Part shown: positions 14,201 to 28,980 of the stretch, piece by piece
Layout of the letters: every line of letters starts with the position of its first letter
How positions within the stretch are numbered: the stretch's first letter is position 1
Origin: Sacculina carcini
Taxonomy: Eukaryota > Arthropoda > Thecostraca > Sacculinidae
Length of the DNA: 64,000 bases
Assembly (NCBI GenBank): GCA_916048095.2
Contig: OU696592.1
Coordinates: 7,327,427-7,391,426 of the forward strand
Reading direction: 5' to 3'
Translations under genes and position numbers: made by a program
Notes under the pieces: model-generated
Databases searched by the model: none
Told to the model about the DNA's origin: nothing
The model's input: the letters and a program-made list of their open reading frames with translations, nothing else

Positions 14201-17200
14201 GGTAACACTTAGGGCACACTTAGGTAACACTTAGGGCACACTTAGGTAACACTTGGGTAACACTTAGGTAACACTTGGGTAACACTTAGGTTACACTTAG
14301 GTAACACTTAGGGCACACTTAGGTAACACTTAGGGCACACTTAGGTAACAGTTAGGGCACACTTAGGTAACACTTAGGGCACACTTAGGTAACACTTAGG
14401 GCACACTTAGGTAACACTTAGGGCACACTTAGGGCACACTTAGGTAACACTTAGGGCACACTTAGGTAACACTTAGGGCACACCTAGGTAACACTTAGGG
14501 CACACTTAGGGCACACTTAGGGCACACTTAGGTAACACTTAGGTAACACTTAGGGCACACTTAGGTAACACTTAGGGCACACTTAGGTAACACTTAGGGC
14601 ACAGTTAGGTAACACTTAGGGCACACTTAGGTAACACTTAGGTAACACTGAGGTAACACTTAGGTAACACTTAGGTAACACTTAGGTAACACTTAGGGCA
14701 CACTTAGGGCACACTTAGGTAACACTTAGGGCACACTTAGGGCACACTTAGGTAACACTTAGGGCACACTTAGGTAACACTTAGGGCACACTTAGGTAAC
14801 ACTTATGTAACACTTAAGTAACACTTAGGTAACACTTAGGGCACACTTAGGTAACACTTAGGGCACACTTAGGTAACAGTTAGGGCACACTTAGGTAACA
14901 CTTAGGGCACACTTAGGTAACACTTAGGGCACACTTAGGTAACAGTTAGGGCACACTTAGGTAACACTTAGGGCACACTTAGGTAACACTTAGGTAACAC
15001 TTGGGTAACACTTAGGTAACACTTAGGGCACACTTGGGGCACACTTAGGTAACACTTAGGTAACACTTAGGGCACACTTAGGTAACACTTAGGGCACACT
15101 TAGGTAACACTTAGGGCACACTTAGGTAACACTTAGGTAACACTTAGGTAACACTTAGGTAACACTTAGGTAACACTTAGGTAACACTTAGGGCACACTT
15201 AGGTAACACTTAGGTAACACTTAGGGCACAGTTAGGTAACACTTAGGGCACACTTAGGTAACACTTAGGTAACACTTAGGGCACACTTAGGTAACAGTTA
15301 GGGCACACTTAGGTAACACTTGGGTAACACTTAGGTAACACTTGGGTAACACTTAGGTTACACTTAGGTAACACTTAGGGCACACTTAGGTAACACTTAG
15401 GGCACACTTAGGTAACAGTTAGGGCACACTTAGGTAACACTTAGGGCACACTTAGGTAACACTTAGGGCACACTTAGGTAACACTTAGGGCACACTTAGG
15501 GCACACTTAGGTAACACTTAGGGCACACTTAGGTAACACTTAGGGCACACCTAGGTAACACTTAGGGCACACTTAGGGCACACTTAGGGCACACTTAGGT
15601 AACACTTAGGTAACACTTAGGGCACACTTAGGTAACACTTAGGGCACACTTAGGTAACACTTAGGGCACAGTTAGGTAACACTTAGGGCACACTTAGGTA
15701 ACACTTAGGTAACACTTAGGTAACACTTAGGTAACACTTAGGTAACACTTAGATAACACCTAGGGCACACTTAGGGCACACTTAGGTAACACTTAGGTAA
15801 CACTTAGGGCACACTTAGGTAACACTTAGGGCACACTTAGGTAACACTTAGGTAACACTTAGGTAACACTTAGGTAACACTTAGGGCACACTTAGGTAAC
15901 ACTTAGGGCACACTTAGGTAACACTTAGGGCACACTTAGGTAACACTTAGGTAACACTTAGGTAACGCTTAGGGCACACTTAGGTAACACTTAGGTCACA
16001 CTTAGGTAACACTTAGGTAACACTTAGGTAACACTTAGGGCACACTTAGGGCACACTTAGGTAACACTTAGGGCACACTTAGGTAACACTTAGGGCACAC
16101 TTAGGTAACACTTATGTAACACTTAGGTAACACTTAGGTAACACTTAGGTAACACTTAGGTAACACTTAGGTAACACTTAGGTAACACTTAGGTAACACT
16201 TAGGTAACACTTAGGTAACACTTAGGGTACACTTAGGTAACACTTAGGGCACACTTAGGTAACACTTAGGGCACACTTAGGTAACACTTAGGGCACACTT
16301 AGGTAACACTTAGGGAACACTTAGGTAACAGTTAGGGCACACTTAGGTAACACTTAGGTAACACTTAGGTAACAGTTAGGGCACACTTAGGTAACACTTA
16401 GGGCACACTTAGGTAAAACTTAGGACACACTGAGGTAACACTTAGGGCACACTTAGGTAACAGTTAGGGCACACTTAGGTAACACTTAGGGCACACTTAG
16501 GTAACACTTAGGGCACACTTAGGTAACACTTAGGGCACACTTAGGTAACAGTTAGGGCACACTTAGGTAACACTTGGGTAACACTTAGGTAACACTTGGG
16601 TAACACTTAGGTTACACTTAGGTAACACTTAGGGCACACTTAGGGCACACTTAGGTAACACTTAGGTAACACTTAGGGCACACTTAGGTAACACTTAGGG
16701 CACACTTAGGTAACACTTAGGGCACAGTTAGGTAACACTTAGGGCACACTTAGGTAACACTTAGGTAACACTTAGGTAACACTTAGGTAACACTTAGGGC
16801 ACACTTGGGGCACACTTAGGTAACACTTAGGTAACACTTAGGGCACACTTAGGTAACACTTAGGGCACACTTAGGTAACACTTAGGGCACACTTAGGTAA
16901 CACTTAGGTAACACTTAGGTAACACTTAGGTAACACTTAGGTAACACTTAGGGCACAGTTAGGTAACACTTAGGGCACACTTAGGTAACACTTAGGTAAC
17001 ACTTATGTAACACTTAGGTAACACTTAGGTAACACTTAGGGTACACTTAGGTAACACTTAGGGCACACTTAGGTAACAGTTAGGGCACACTTAGGTAACA
17101 CTCTGGGCACACTTAGGTAACACTTAGGGCACACTTAGGTAACACTTAGGTAACACTTAGGTAACACTTAGGTAACACTTAGGTAACACTTAGGTAACAC

Positions 17201-19550
17201 TTAGGGCACACTTAGGTAACACTTAGGTAACACTTAGGGCACAGTTAGGTAACACTTAGGGCACACTTAGGTAACACTTAGGTAACACTTATGTAACACT
17301 TAGGTAACACTTAGGTAACACTTAGGGTACACTTAGGTAACACTTAGGGCACACTTAGGTAACAGTTAGGGCACACTTAGGTAACACTCTGGGCACACTT
17401 AGGTAACACTTAGGGCACACTTAGGTAACACTTAGGGCACACTTAGGGCACACTTAGGTAACACTTAGGGCACACTTAGGTAACACTTAGGGCACACTTA
17501 GGTAACACTTAGGGCACACTTAGGTAAAACTTAGGACACACTTAGGTAACACTTAGGGCACACTTAGGTAACACTTAGGGCACACTTAGGTAACACTTAG
17601 GGCACACTTAGGTAACACTTAGGGAACACTTAGGTAACAGTTAGGGCACACTTAGGTAACACTTAGGTAACACTTAGGTAACAGTTAGGGCACACTTAGG
17701 TAACACTTAGGGCACACTTAGGTAAAACTTAGGACACACTGAGGTAACACTTAGGGCACACTTAGGTAACAGTTAGGGCACACTTAGGTAACACTTAGGG
17801 CACACTTAGGTAACACTTAGGGCACACTTAGGTAACACTTAGGGCACACTTAGGTAACAGTTAGGGCACACTTAGGTAACACTTGGGTAACACTTAGGTA
17901 ACACTTGGGTAACACTTAGGTTACACTTAGGTAACACTTAGGGCACACTTAGGGCACACTTAGGTAACACTTAGGTAACACTTAGGGCACACTTAGGTAA
18001 CACTTAGGGCACAGTTAGGTAACACTTAGGGCACACTTAGGTAACACTTAGGTAACACTTAGGTAACACTTAGGTAACACTTAGGGCACACTTGGGGCAC
18101 ACTTAGGTAACACTTAGGTAACACTTAGGGCACACTTAGGTAACACTTAGGGCACACTTAGGTAACACTTAGGGCACACTTAGGTAACACTTGGGTAACA
18201 CTTAGGTTACACTTAGGTAACACTTAGGGCACACTTAGGTAACACTTAGGGCACACTTAGGTAACAGTTAGGGCACACTTAGGTAACACTTAGGGCACAC
18301 TTAGGTAACACTTAGGGCACACTTAGGTAACACTTAGGGCACACTTAGGGCACACTTAGGTAACACTTAGGGCACACTTAGGTAACACTTAGGGCACACC
18401 TAGGTAACACTTAGGGCACACTTAGGGCACACTTAGGGCACACTTAGGTAACACTTAGGTAACACTTAGGGCACACTTAGGTAACACTTAGGGCACACTT
18501 AGGTAACACTTAGGGCACAGTTAGGTAACACTTAGGGCACACTTAGGTAACACTTAGGTAACACTTAGGTAACACTTAGGTAACACTTAGGTAACACTTA
18601 GATAACACCTAGGGCACACTTAGGGCACACTTAGGTAACACTTAGGTAACACTTAGGGCACACTTAGGTAACACTTAGGGCACACTTAGGTAACACTTAG
18701 GTAACACTTAGGTAACACTTAGGTAACACTTAGGGCACACTTAGGTAACACTTAGGGCACACTTAGGTAACACTTAGGGCACACTTAGGTAACACTTAGG
18801 TAACACTTAGGTAACGCTTAGGGCACACTTAGGTAACACTTAGGTCACACTTAGGTAACACTTAGGTAACACTTAGGTAACACTTAGGGCACACTTAGGG
18901 CACACTTAGGTAACACTTAGGGCACACTTAGGTAACACTTAGGGCACACTTAGGTAACACTTATGTAACACTTAGGTAACACTTAGGTAACACTTAGGTA
19001 ACACTTAGGTAACACTTAGGTAACACTTAGGTAACACTTAGGTAACACTTAGGTAACACTTAGGTAACACTTAGGTAACACTTAGGGTACACTTAGGTAA
19101 CACTTAGGGCACACTTAGGTAACACTTAGGGCACACTTAGGTAACACTTAGGGCATACTTAGGTAACACTTAGGGAACACTTAGGTAACAGTTAGGGCTC
19201 ACTTAGGTAACACTTAGGTAACACTTAGGTAACAGTTAGGGCACACTTAGGTAACACTTAGGGCACACTTAGGTAAAACTTAGGACACACTGAGGTAACA
19301 CTTAGGGCACACTTAGGTAACAGTTAGGGCACACTTAGGTAACACTTAGGGCACACTTAGGTAACACTTAGGGCACACTTAGGTAACACTTAGGGCACAC
19401 TTAGGTAACAGTTAGGGCACACTTAGGTAACACTTGGGTAACACTTAGGTAACACTTGGGTAACACTTAGGTTACACTTAGGTAACACTTAGGGCACACT
19501 TAGGGCACACTTAGGTAACACTTAGGTAACACTTAGGGCACACTTAGGTA
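11281..19550 (+). repeat. Copy 2 of the approximately 8.8-kb tandem segmental duplication
   Basis: This block repeats the landmark order of the block before it. Matching pairs include GGTTACAC at 14,289 and 5,590, at 15,356 and 7,317, at 17,919 and 9,682, at 18,205 and 9,968, and at 19,470 and 11,233, and a private GGGCATAC unit at 19,151 and 10,914. Copy 2 lacks the second 660-bp doublet of copy 1 but keeps the 780-bp doublet. Around 16.37-16.80 kb it differs from copy 1 (8.33-8.56 kb) and is about 198 bp (18 units) longer there. The match stops near 19.55 kb, where copy 2 continues differently from the head of its own block. Confidence 0.8.
12184..13640 (+). repeat. 780-bp tandem doublet, second instance
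   Basis: The same 780-bp doublet appears again inside copy 2 of the 8.8-kb duplication. The GGACACAC landmark lies at 12,212 and 12,992, exactly 780 bp apart and 8,853 bp from its counterparts at 3,359 and 4,139. The 10-bp phase-slip unit near 12,955 is also preserved. The doublet therefore existed before the larger duplication copied it. Confidence 0.88.
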
Positions 19551-20900
19551 ACACTTAGGGCACACTTAGGTAACACTTAGGGCACAGTTAGGTAACACTT
19601 AGGGCACACTTAGGTAACACTTAGGTAACACTTAGGTAACACTTAGGTAACACTTAGGGCACACTTGGGGCACACTTAGGTAACACTTAGGTAACACTTA
19701 GGGCACACTTAGGTAACACTTAGGGCACACTTAGGTAACACTTAGGGCACACTTAGGTAACACTTAGGTAACACTTAGGTAACACTTAGGTAACACTTAG
19801 GTAACACTTAGGTAACACTTAGGGCACACTTAGGTAACACTTAGGTAACACTTAGGGCACAGTTAGGTAACACTTAGGGCACACTTAGGTAACACTTAGG
19901 TAACACTTATGTAACACTTAGGTAACACTTAGGTAACACTTAGGGTACACTTAGGTAACACTTAGGGCACACTTAGGTAACAGTTAGGGCACACTTAGGT
20001 AACACTCTGGGCACACTTAGGTAACACTTAGGGCACACTTAGGTAACACTTAGGTAACACTTAGGTAACACTTAGGTAACACTTAGGTAACACTTAGGTA
20101 ACACTTAGGTAACACTTAGGGCACACTTAGGTAACACTTAGGTAACACTTAGGGCACAGTTAGGTAACACTTAGGGCACACTTAGGTAACACTTAGGTAA
20201 CACTTATGTAACACTTAGGTAACACTTAGGTAACACTTAGGGTACACTTAGGTAACACTTAGGGCACACTTAGGTAACAGTTAGGGCACACTTAGGTAAC
20301 ACTCTGGGCACACTTAGGTAACACTTAGGGCACACTTAGGTAACACTTAGGGCACACTTAGGGCACACTTAGGTAACACTTAGGGCACACTTAGGTAACA
20401 CTTAGGGCACACTTAGGTAACACTTAGGGCACACTTAGGTAAAACTTAGGACACACTTAGGTAACACTTAGGGCACACTTAGGTAACACTTAGGGCACAC
20501 TTAGGTAACACTTAGGGCACACTTAGGTAACACTTAGGGAACACTTAGGTAACAGTTAGGGCACACTTAGGTAACACTTAGGTAACACTTAGGTAACAGT
20601 TAGGGCACACTTAGGTAACACTTAGGGCACACTTAGGTAAAACTTAGGACACACTGAGGTAACACTTAGGGCACACTTAGGTAACAGTTAGGGCACACTT
20701 AGGTAACACTTAGGGCACACTTAGGTAACACTTAGGGCACACTTAGGTAACACTTAGGGCACACTTAGGTAACAGTTAGGGCACACTTAGGTAACACTTG
20801 GGTAACACTTAGGTAACACTTGGGTAACACTTAGGTTACACTTAGGTAACACTTAGGGCACACTTAGGGCACACTTAGGTAACACTTAGGTAACACTTAG
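19470..20900 (+). repeat. Additional copy of the 16.6-18.0 kb block
   Basis: From the GGTTACAC unit at 19,470 the array repeats the order seen from 16,610: CTTGGGG, CTTATG, CTCTGGG (20,005 versus 17,101, a distance of 2,904 bp or 264 units), a second CTTATG and CTCTGGG pair, TAAAACTTAGGAC twice, CACTGAGG, then GGTTACAC at 20,834 versus 17,919 (2,915 bp or 265 units). The same order also occurs at about 8.5-9.7 kb, so this module is present at least three times. Confidence 0.78.
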
Positions 20901-21239
20901 GGCACACTTAGGTAACACTTAGGGCACACTTAGGTAACACTTAGGGCACAGTTAGGTAACACTTAGGGCACACTTAGGTAACACTTAGGTAACACTTAGG
21001 GCACACTTGGGGCACACTTAGGTAACACTTAGGTAACACTTAGGGCACACTTAGGTAACACTTAGGGCACACTTAGGTAACACTTAGGGCACACTTAGGT
21101 AACACTTAGGTAACACTTAGGTAACACTTAGGTAACACTTAGGTAACACTTAGGTAACACTTAGGGCACACTTAGGTAACACTTAGGTAACACTTAGGGC
21201 ACAGTTAGGTAACACTTAGGGCACACTTAGGTAACACTT

Positions 21240-24200
21240 AGGTAACACTTATGTAACACTTAGGTAACACTTAGGTAACACTTAGGGTACACTTAGGTAA
21301 CACTTAGGGCACACTTAGGTAACAGTTAGGGCACACTTAGGTAACACTCTGGGCACACTTAGGTAACACTTAGGGCACACTTAGGTAACACTTAGGGCAC
21401 ACTTAGGGCACACTTAGGTAACACTTAGGGCACACTTAGGTAACACTTAGGGCACACTTAGGTAACACTTAGGGCACACTTAGGTAAAACTTAGGACACA
21501 CTTAGGTAACACTTAGGGCACACTTAGGGCACACTTAGGTAACACTTAGGTAACACTTAGGTAACACTTAGGACACACTTAGGTAACACTTAGGTAACAC
21601 TTAGGTAACACTTAGGGCACACTTAGGTAACACTTAGGGCACACTTAGGTAACACTTAGGGCACACTTAGGTAACACTTAGGTAACACTTAGGTAACACT
21701 TAGGTAACACTTAGGTAACACTTAGGTAACACTTAGGTAACACTTAGGTAACACTTAGGTAACACTTAGGGCACACTTAGGTAACACTTAGGGCACACTT
21801 AGGTAACACTTAGGGCACACTTAGGTAACACTTAGGTAACACTTAGGTAACGCTTAGGGCACACTTAGGTAACACTTAGGTCACACTTAGGTAACACTTA
21901 GGTAACACTTAGGTAACACTTAGGGCACACTTAGGGCACACTTAGGTAACACTTAGGGCACACTTAGGTAACACTTAGGGCACACTTAGGTAACACTTAT
22001 GTAACACTTAGGTAACACTTAGGTAACACTTAGGGCACACTTAGGTAACACTTAGGGCACACTTAGGTAACAGTTAGGGCACACTTAGGTAACACTTAGG
22101 GCACACTTAGGTAACACTTAGGTAACACTTAGGTAACACTTAGGTAACACTTGGGTAACACTTGGGTAACACTTGGGTAACACTTAGGGCACACTTAGGT
22201 AACACTTAGGGCACACTTAGGTAACACTTAGGGCACACTTAGGTAACACTTAGGTAACACTTAGGTAACACTTAGGTAACACTTAGGTAACACTTAGGTA
22301 ACACTTAGGTAACACTTAGGTAACACTTAGGGTACACTTAGGTAACACTTAGGGCACACTTAGGTAACACTTAGGACACACTTAGGTAACACTTAGGGCA
22401 CACTTAGGGCACACTTAGGGCACACTTAGGTAACACTTAGGTAACACTTAGGTAACACTGAGGACACACTTAGGTAACACTTAGGGCACACTTAGGGCAC
22501 ACTTAGGGCACACTTAGGTAACACTTAGGTAACACTTAGGGCACACTTAGGGCACACTTAGGTAACACTTAGGGCACACTTAGGGCACACTTAGGTAACA
22601 CTTAGGGCACAGTTAGGTAACACTTAGGGCACACTTAGGTAACACTTAGGTAACACTTATGTAACACTTAGGTAACACTTAGGGCACACTTAGGTAACAC
22701 TTAGGGCACACTTAGGTAACACTTAGGGCACACTTAGGTAACACTTAGGTAACACTTAGGTAACACTTAGGTAACACTTAGGTAACACTTAGGTAACACT
22801 TAGGGCACACTTAGGTAACACTTAGGTAACACTTAGGGCACAGTTAGGTAACACTTAGGGCACACTTAGGTAACACTTAGGTAACACTTATGTAACACTT
22901 AGGTAACACTTAGGTAACACTTAGGGTACACTTAGGTAACACTTAGGGCACACTTAGGTAACAGTTAGGGCACACTTAGGTAACACTCTGGGCACACTTA
23001 GGTAACACTTAGGGCACACTTAGGTAACACTTAGGGCACACTTAGGGCACACTTAGGTAACACTTAGGGCACACTTAGGTAACACTTAGGGCACACTTAG
23101 GTAACACTTAGGGCACACTTAGGTAAAACTTAGGACACACTTAGGTAACACTTAGGGCACACTTAGGGCACACTTAGGGCACACTTAGGTAACACTTAGG
23201 TAACACTTAGGGCACACTTAGGGCACACTTAGGTAACACTTAGGTAACACTTAGGTAACACTTAGGACACACTTAGGTAACACTTAGGTAACACTTAGGT
23301 AACACTTAGGGCACAGTTAGGGCACACTTAGGTAACACTTAGGTAACACTTAGGTAACACTTAGGTAACACTTAGGGCACACTTAGGTAACACTTAGGGC
23401 ACACTTAGGTAACACTTAGGGCACACTTAGGTAACACTTAGGTAACACTTAGGTAACGCTTAGGGCACACTTAGGTAACACTTAGGTCACACTTAGGTAA
23501 CACTTAGGGCACACTTAGGTAACAGTTAGGGCACACTTAGGTAACACTTAGGGCACACTTAGGTAACACTTAGGTAACACTTAGGTAACACTTAGGTAAC
23601 ACTTGGGTAACACTTGGGTAACACTTGGGTAACACTTAGGGCACACTTAGGTAACACTTAGGGCACACTTAGGTAACACTTAGGGCACACTTAGGTAACA
23701 CTTAGGTAACACTTAGGTAACACTTAGGTAACACTTAGGTAACACTTAGGTAACACTTAGGTAACACTTAGGTAACACTTAGGTAACACTTAGGGTACAC
23801 TTAGGTAACACTTAGGGCACACTTAGGTAACACTTAGGACACACTTAGGTAACACTTAGGGCACACTTAGGGCACACTTAGGGCACACTTAGGTAACACT
23901 TAGGTAACACTTAGGTAACACTGAGGACACACTTAGGTAACACTTAGGGCACACTTAGGGCACACTTAGGGCACACTTAGGTAACACTTAGGTAACACTT
24001 AGGGCACACTTAGGGCACACTTAGGTAACACTTAGGGCACACTTAGGGCACACTTAGGTAACACTTAGGGCACAGTTAGGTAACACTTAGGGCACACTTA
24101 GGTAACACTTAGGTAACACTTATGTAACACTTAGGTAACACTTAGGGCACACTTAGGTAACACTTAGGGCACACTTAGGTAACACTTAGGGCACACTTAG

Positions 24201-25990
24201 GTAACACTTAGGTAACACTTAGGTAACACTTAGGTAACACTTAGGTAACACTTAGGTAACACTTAGGGCACACTTAGGTAACACTTAGGTAACACTTAGG
24301 GCACAGTTAGGTAACACTTAGGGCACACTTAGGTAACACTTAGGTAACACTTATGTAACACTTAGGTAACACTTAGGTAACACTTAGGGTACACTTAGGT
24401 AACACTTAGGGCACACTTAGGTAACAGTTAGGGCACACTTAGGTAACACTCTGGGCACACTTAGGTAACACTTAGGGCACACTTAGGTAACACTTAGGGC
24501 ACACTTAGGGCACACTTAGGTAACACTTAGGGCACACTTAGGTAACACTTAGGGCACACTTAGGTAACACTTAGGGCACACTTAGGTAAAACTTAGGACA
24601 CACTTAGGTAACACTTAGGGCACACTTAGGGCACACTTAGGGCACACTTAGGTAACACTTAGGTAACACTTAGGGCACACTTAGGGCACACTTAGGTAAC
24701 ACTTAGGTAACACTTAGGTAACACTTAGGACACACTTAGGTAACACTTAGGTAACACTTAGGTAACACTTAGGGCACAGTTAGGGCACACTTAGGTAACA
24801 CTTAGGTAACACTTAGGTAACACTTAGGTAACACTTAGGGCACACTTAGGTAACACTTAGGGCACACTTAGGTAACACTTAGGGCACACTTAGGTAACAC
24901 TTAGGTAACACTTGGGTAACGCTTAGGGCACACTTAGGTAACACTTAGGTCACACTTAGGTAACACTTAGGTAACACTTAGGTAACACTTAGGGCACACT
25001 TAGGGCACACTTAGGTAACACTTAGGGCACACTTAGGTAACACTTAGGGCACACTTAGGTAACACTTATGTAACACTTAGGTAACACTTAGGTAACACTT
25101 AGGGCACACTTAGGTAACACTTAGGGCACACTTAGGTAACAGTTAGGGCACACTTAGGTAACACTTAGGGCACACTTAGGTAACACTTAGGTAACACTTA
25201 GGTAACACTTAGGTAACACTTGGGTAACACTTGGGTAACACTTGGGTAACACTTAGGGCACACTTAGGTAACACTTAGGGCACACTTAGGTAACACTTAG
25301 GGCACACTTAGGTAACACTTAGGTAACACTTAGGTAACACTTAGGTAACACTTAGGTAACACTTAGGTAACACTTAGGTAACACTTAGGTAACACTTAGG
25401 GTACACTTAGGTAACACTTAGGGCACACTTAGGTAACACTTAGGACACACTTAGGTAACACTTAGGGCACACTTAGGGCACACTTAGGGCACACTTAGGT
25501 AACACTTAGGTAACACTTAGGTAACACTGAGGACACACTTAGGTAACACTTAGGGCACACTTAGGGCACACTTAGGGCACACTTAGGTAACACTTAGGTA
25601 ACACTTAGGGCACACTTAGGGCACACTTAGGTAACACTTAGGGCACACTTAGGGCACACTTAGGTAACACTTAGGGCACACTTAGGTAACACTTAGGGCA
25701 CAGTTAGGTAACACTTAGGGCACACTTAGGTAACACTTAGGTAACACTTAGGTAACACTTAGGTAACACTTAGGTAACACTTAGGTAACACTTAGGTAAC
25801 ACTTAGGGCACACTTAGGGCACATTTAGGTAACACTTAGGTAACACTTAGGGCACACTTAGGTAACACTTAGGGCACACTTAGGTAACACTTAGGTAACA
25901 CTTAGGTAACACTTAGGTAACACTTAGGGCACACTTAGGTAACAGTTAGGGCACACTTAGGTAACACTTGGGTAACACTTAGGTAACACT
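21240..25990 (+). repeat. K-type higher-order repeat, period about 1.46-1.64 kb
   Basis: Three successive cycles share one landmark order: CTTATG, GGGTACAC, CTCTGGG, TAAAACTTAGGAC, a GGACACAC region, AACGCTT, GGTCACAC, CTTATG (absent in the middle cycle), three CTTGGG units, GGGTACAC and CACTGAGG. CTCTGGG lies at 21,347, 22,986 and 24,449, giving periods of 1,639 bp (149 units) and 1,463 bp (133 units), both exact multiples of 11. Single cycles of this type also occur near 3.2-5.1, 12.0-13.8 and 30.3-31.4 kb. Confidence 0.8.
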
Positions 25991-27470
25991 TGGGTAACAC
26001 TTAGGTTACACTTAGGTAACACTTAGGGCACACTTAGGTAACACTTAGGGCACACTTAGGTAACAGTTAGGGCACACTTAGGTAACACTTAGGGCACACT
26101 TAGGTAACACTTAGGGCACACTTAGGTAACACTTAGGGCACACTTAGGGCACACTTAGGTAACACTTAGGGCACACTTAGGTAACACTTAGGGCACACCT
26201 AGGTAACACTTAGGGCACACTTAGGGCACACTTAGGGCACACTTAGGTAACACTTAGGTAACACTTAGGGCACACTTAGGTAACACTTAGGGCACACTTA
26301 GGTAACACTTAGGGCACAGTTAGGTAACACTTAGGGCACACTTAGGTAACACTTAGGTAACACTGAGGTAACACTTAGGTAACACTTAGGTAACACTTAG
26401 GTAACACTTAGGGCACACTTAGGGCACACTTAGGTAACACTTAGGGCACACTTAGGGCACACTTAGGTAACACTTAGGGCACACTTAGGTAACACTTAGG
26501 GCACACTTAGGTAACACTTATGTAACACTTAAGTAACACTTAGGTAACACTTAGGGCACACTTAGGTAACACTTAGGGCACACTTAGGTAACAGTTAGGG
26601 CACACTTAGGTAACACTTAGGGCACACTTAGGTAACACTTAGGGCACACTTAGGTAACAGTTAGGGCACACTTAGGTAACACTTAGGGCACACTTAGGTA
26701 ACACTTAGGTAACACTTGGGTAACACTTAGGTAACACTTAGGTAACACTTAGGGCACACTTAGGTAACACTTAGGGCACACTTAGGTAACACTTATGGCA
26801 CAGTTAGGTAACACTTAGGGCACACTTAGGTAACACTTAGGTAACACTTAGGTAACACTTAGGTAACACTTAGGTAACACTTAGGGCACACTTAGGGCAC
26901 ACTTAGGTAACACTTAGGTAACACTTAGGGCACACTTAGGTAACACTTAGGGCACACTTAGGTAACACTTAGGTAACACTTAGGTAACACTTAGGTAACA
27001 CTTAGGGCACACTTAGGTAACAGTTAGGGCACACTTAGGTAACACTTGGGTAACACTTAGGTAACACTTGGGTAACACTTAGGTTACACTTAGGTAACAC
27101 TTAGGGCACACTTAGGTAACACTTAGGGCACACTTAGGTAACAGTTAGGGCACACTTAGGTAACACTTAGGGCACACTTAGGTAACACTTAGGGCACACT
27201 TAGGTAACACTTAGGGCACACTTAGGGCACACTTAGGTAACACTTAGGGCACACTTAGGTAACACTTAGGGCACACCTAGGTAACACTTAGGGCACACTT
27301 AGGGCACACTTAGGGCACACTTAGGTAACACTTAGGTAACACTTAGGGCACACTTAGGTAACACTTAGGGCACACTTAGGTAACACTTAGGGCACAGTTA
27401 GGTAACACTTAGGGCACACTTAGGTAACACTTAGGTAACACTTAGGTAACACTTAGGTAACACTTAGGTA
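24130..27470 (+). repeat. Segmental duplicate block, partner of 29,960-33,290
   Basis: This block of about 3.3 kb recurs downstream. CTCTGGG at 24,449 pairs with 30,290 (offset 5,841 bp, 531 units); GGTTACAC at 26,004 pairs with 31,823 and that at 27,082 with 32,901 (offset 5,819 bp, 529 units). Between them the order AACGCTT, GGTCACAC, CTTATG, triple CTTGGG, CACTGAGG, head module, CTTATGTAACACTTAAG is kept. The two-unit change in offset marks a small internal loss or gain. The match ends where this copy enters a GATAACACC tail and the partner does not. Confidence 0.78.
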
Positions 27471-28980
27471 ACACTTAGATAACACCTAGGGCACACTTAG
27501 GGCACACTTAGGTAACACTTAGGTAACACTTAGGGCACACTTAGGTAACACTTAGGGCACACTTAGGTAACACTTAGGTAACACTTAGGTAACACTTAGG
27601 TAACACTTAGGTAACACTTAGGGCACACTTAGGTAACACTTAGGGCACACTTAGGTAACACTTAGGGCACACTTAGGTAACACTTAGGTAACACTTAGGT
27701 AACGCTTAGGGCACACTTAGGTAACACTTAGGTCACACTTAGGTAACACTTAGGTAACACTTAGGTAACACTTAGGGCACACTTAGGGCACACTTAGGTA
27801 ACACTTAGGGCACACTTAGGTAACACTTAGGGCACACTTAGGTAACACTTATGTAACACTTAGGTAACACTTAGGTAACACTTAGGTAACACTTAGGTAA
27901 CACTTAGGTAACACTTAGGTAACACTTAGGTAACACTTAGGTAACACTTAGGGTACACTTAGGTAACACTTAGGGCACACTTAGGTAACACTTAGGGCAC
28001 ACTTAGGTAACACTTAGGGCACACTTAGGTAACACTTAGGGAACACTTAGGTAACAGTTAGGGCACACTTAGGTAACACTTAGGTAACACTTAGGTAACA
28101 GTTAGGGCACACTTAGGTAACACTTAGGGCACACTTAGGTAAAACTTAGGACACACTGAGGTAACACTTAGGGCACACTTAGGTAACACTTAGGGCACAC
28201 TTAAGTAACACTTAGGTAACACTTAGGTAACACTTAGGTAACACCTAGGGCACACTTAGGGCACACTTAGGTAACACTTAGGGCACACTTAGGTAACACT
28301 TAGGTAACACTTAGGTAACACTTAGGTAACACTTAGGTAACACTTAGGGCACACTTAGGGCACACTTAGGTAACACTTAGGTAACACTTAGGGCACACTT
28401 AGGTAACACTTAGGGCACACTTAGGTAACACTTAGGTAACACTTAGGTAACACTTAGGTAACACTTAGGGCACACTTAGGTAACAGTTAGGGCACACTTA
28501 GGTAACACTTGGGTAACACTTAGGTAACACTTGGGTAACACTTAGGTTACACTTAGGTAACACTTAGGGCACACTTAGGTAACACTTAGGGCACACTTAG
28601 GTAACAGTTAGGGCACACTTAGGTAACACTTAGGGCACACTTAGGTAACACTTAGGGCACACTTAGGTAACACTTAGGGCACACTTAGGGCACACTTAGG
28701 TAACACTTAGGGCACACTTAGGTAACACTTAGGGCACACCTAGGTAACACTTAGGGCACACTTAGGGCACACTTAGGGCACACTTAGGTAACACTTAGGT
28801 AACACTTAGGGCACACTTAGGTAACACTTAGGGCACACTTAGGTAACACTTAGGGCACAGTTAGGTAACACTTAGGGCACACTTAGGTAACACTTAGGTA
28901 ACACTTAGGTAACACTTAGGTAACACTTAGGTAACACTTAGATAACACCTAGGGCACACTTAGGGCACACTTAGGTAACA
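26840..28980 (+). repeat. Segmental duplicate block, partner of 41,880-44,020
   Basis: About 2.1 kb here recurs on the far side of the retroelement at a constant offset of 15,040 bp. GGTTACAC at 27,082 pairs with 42,122, GGTTACAC at 28,545 pairs with 43,585, and GATAACACC at 28,940 pairs with 43,980. The landmark order is head, GATAACACC, GGTCACAC, CTTATG, GGGTACAC, GGGAACAC, TAAAACTTAGGAC, CACTGAGG, CACCTAGGG, head. This copy has AACGCTT near 27,700 where the partner has a plain GGGCACAC unit, showing a point-level or conversion difference. Confidence 0.78.
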
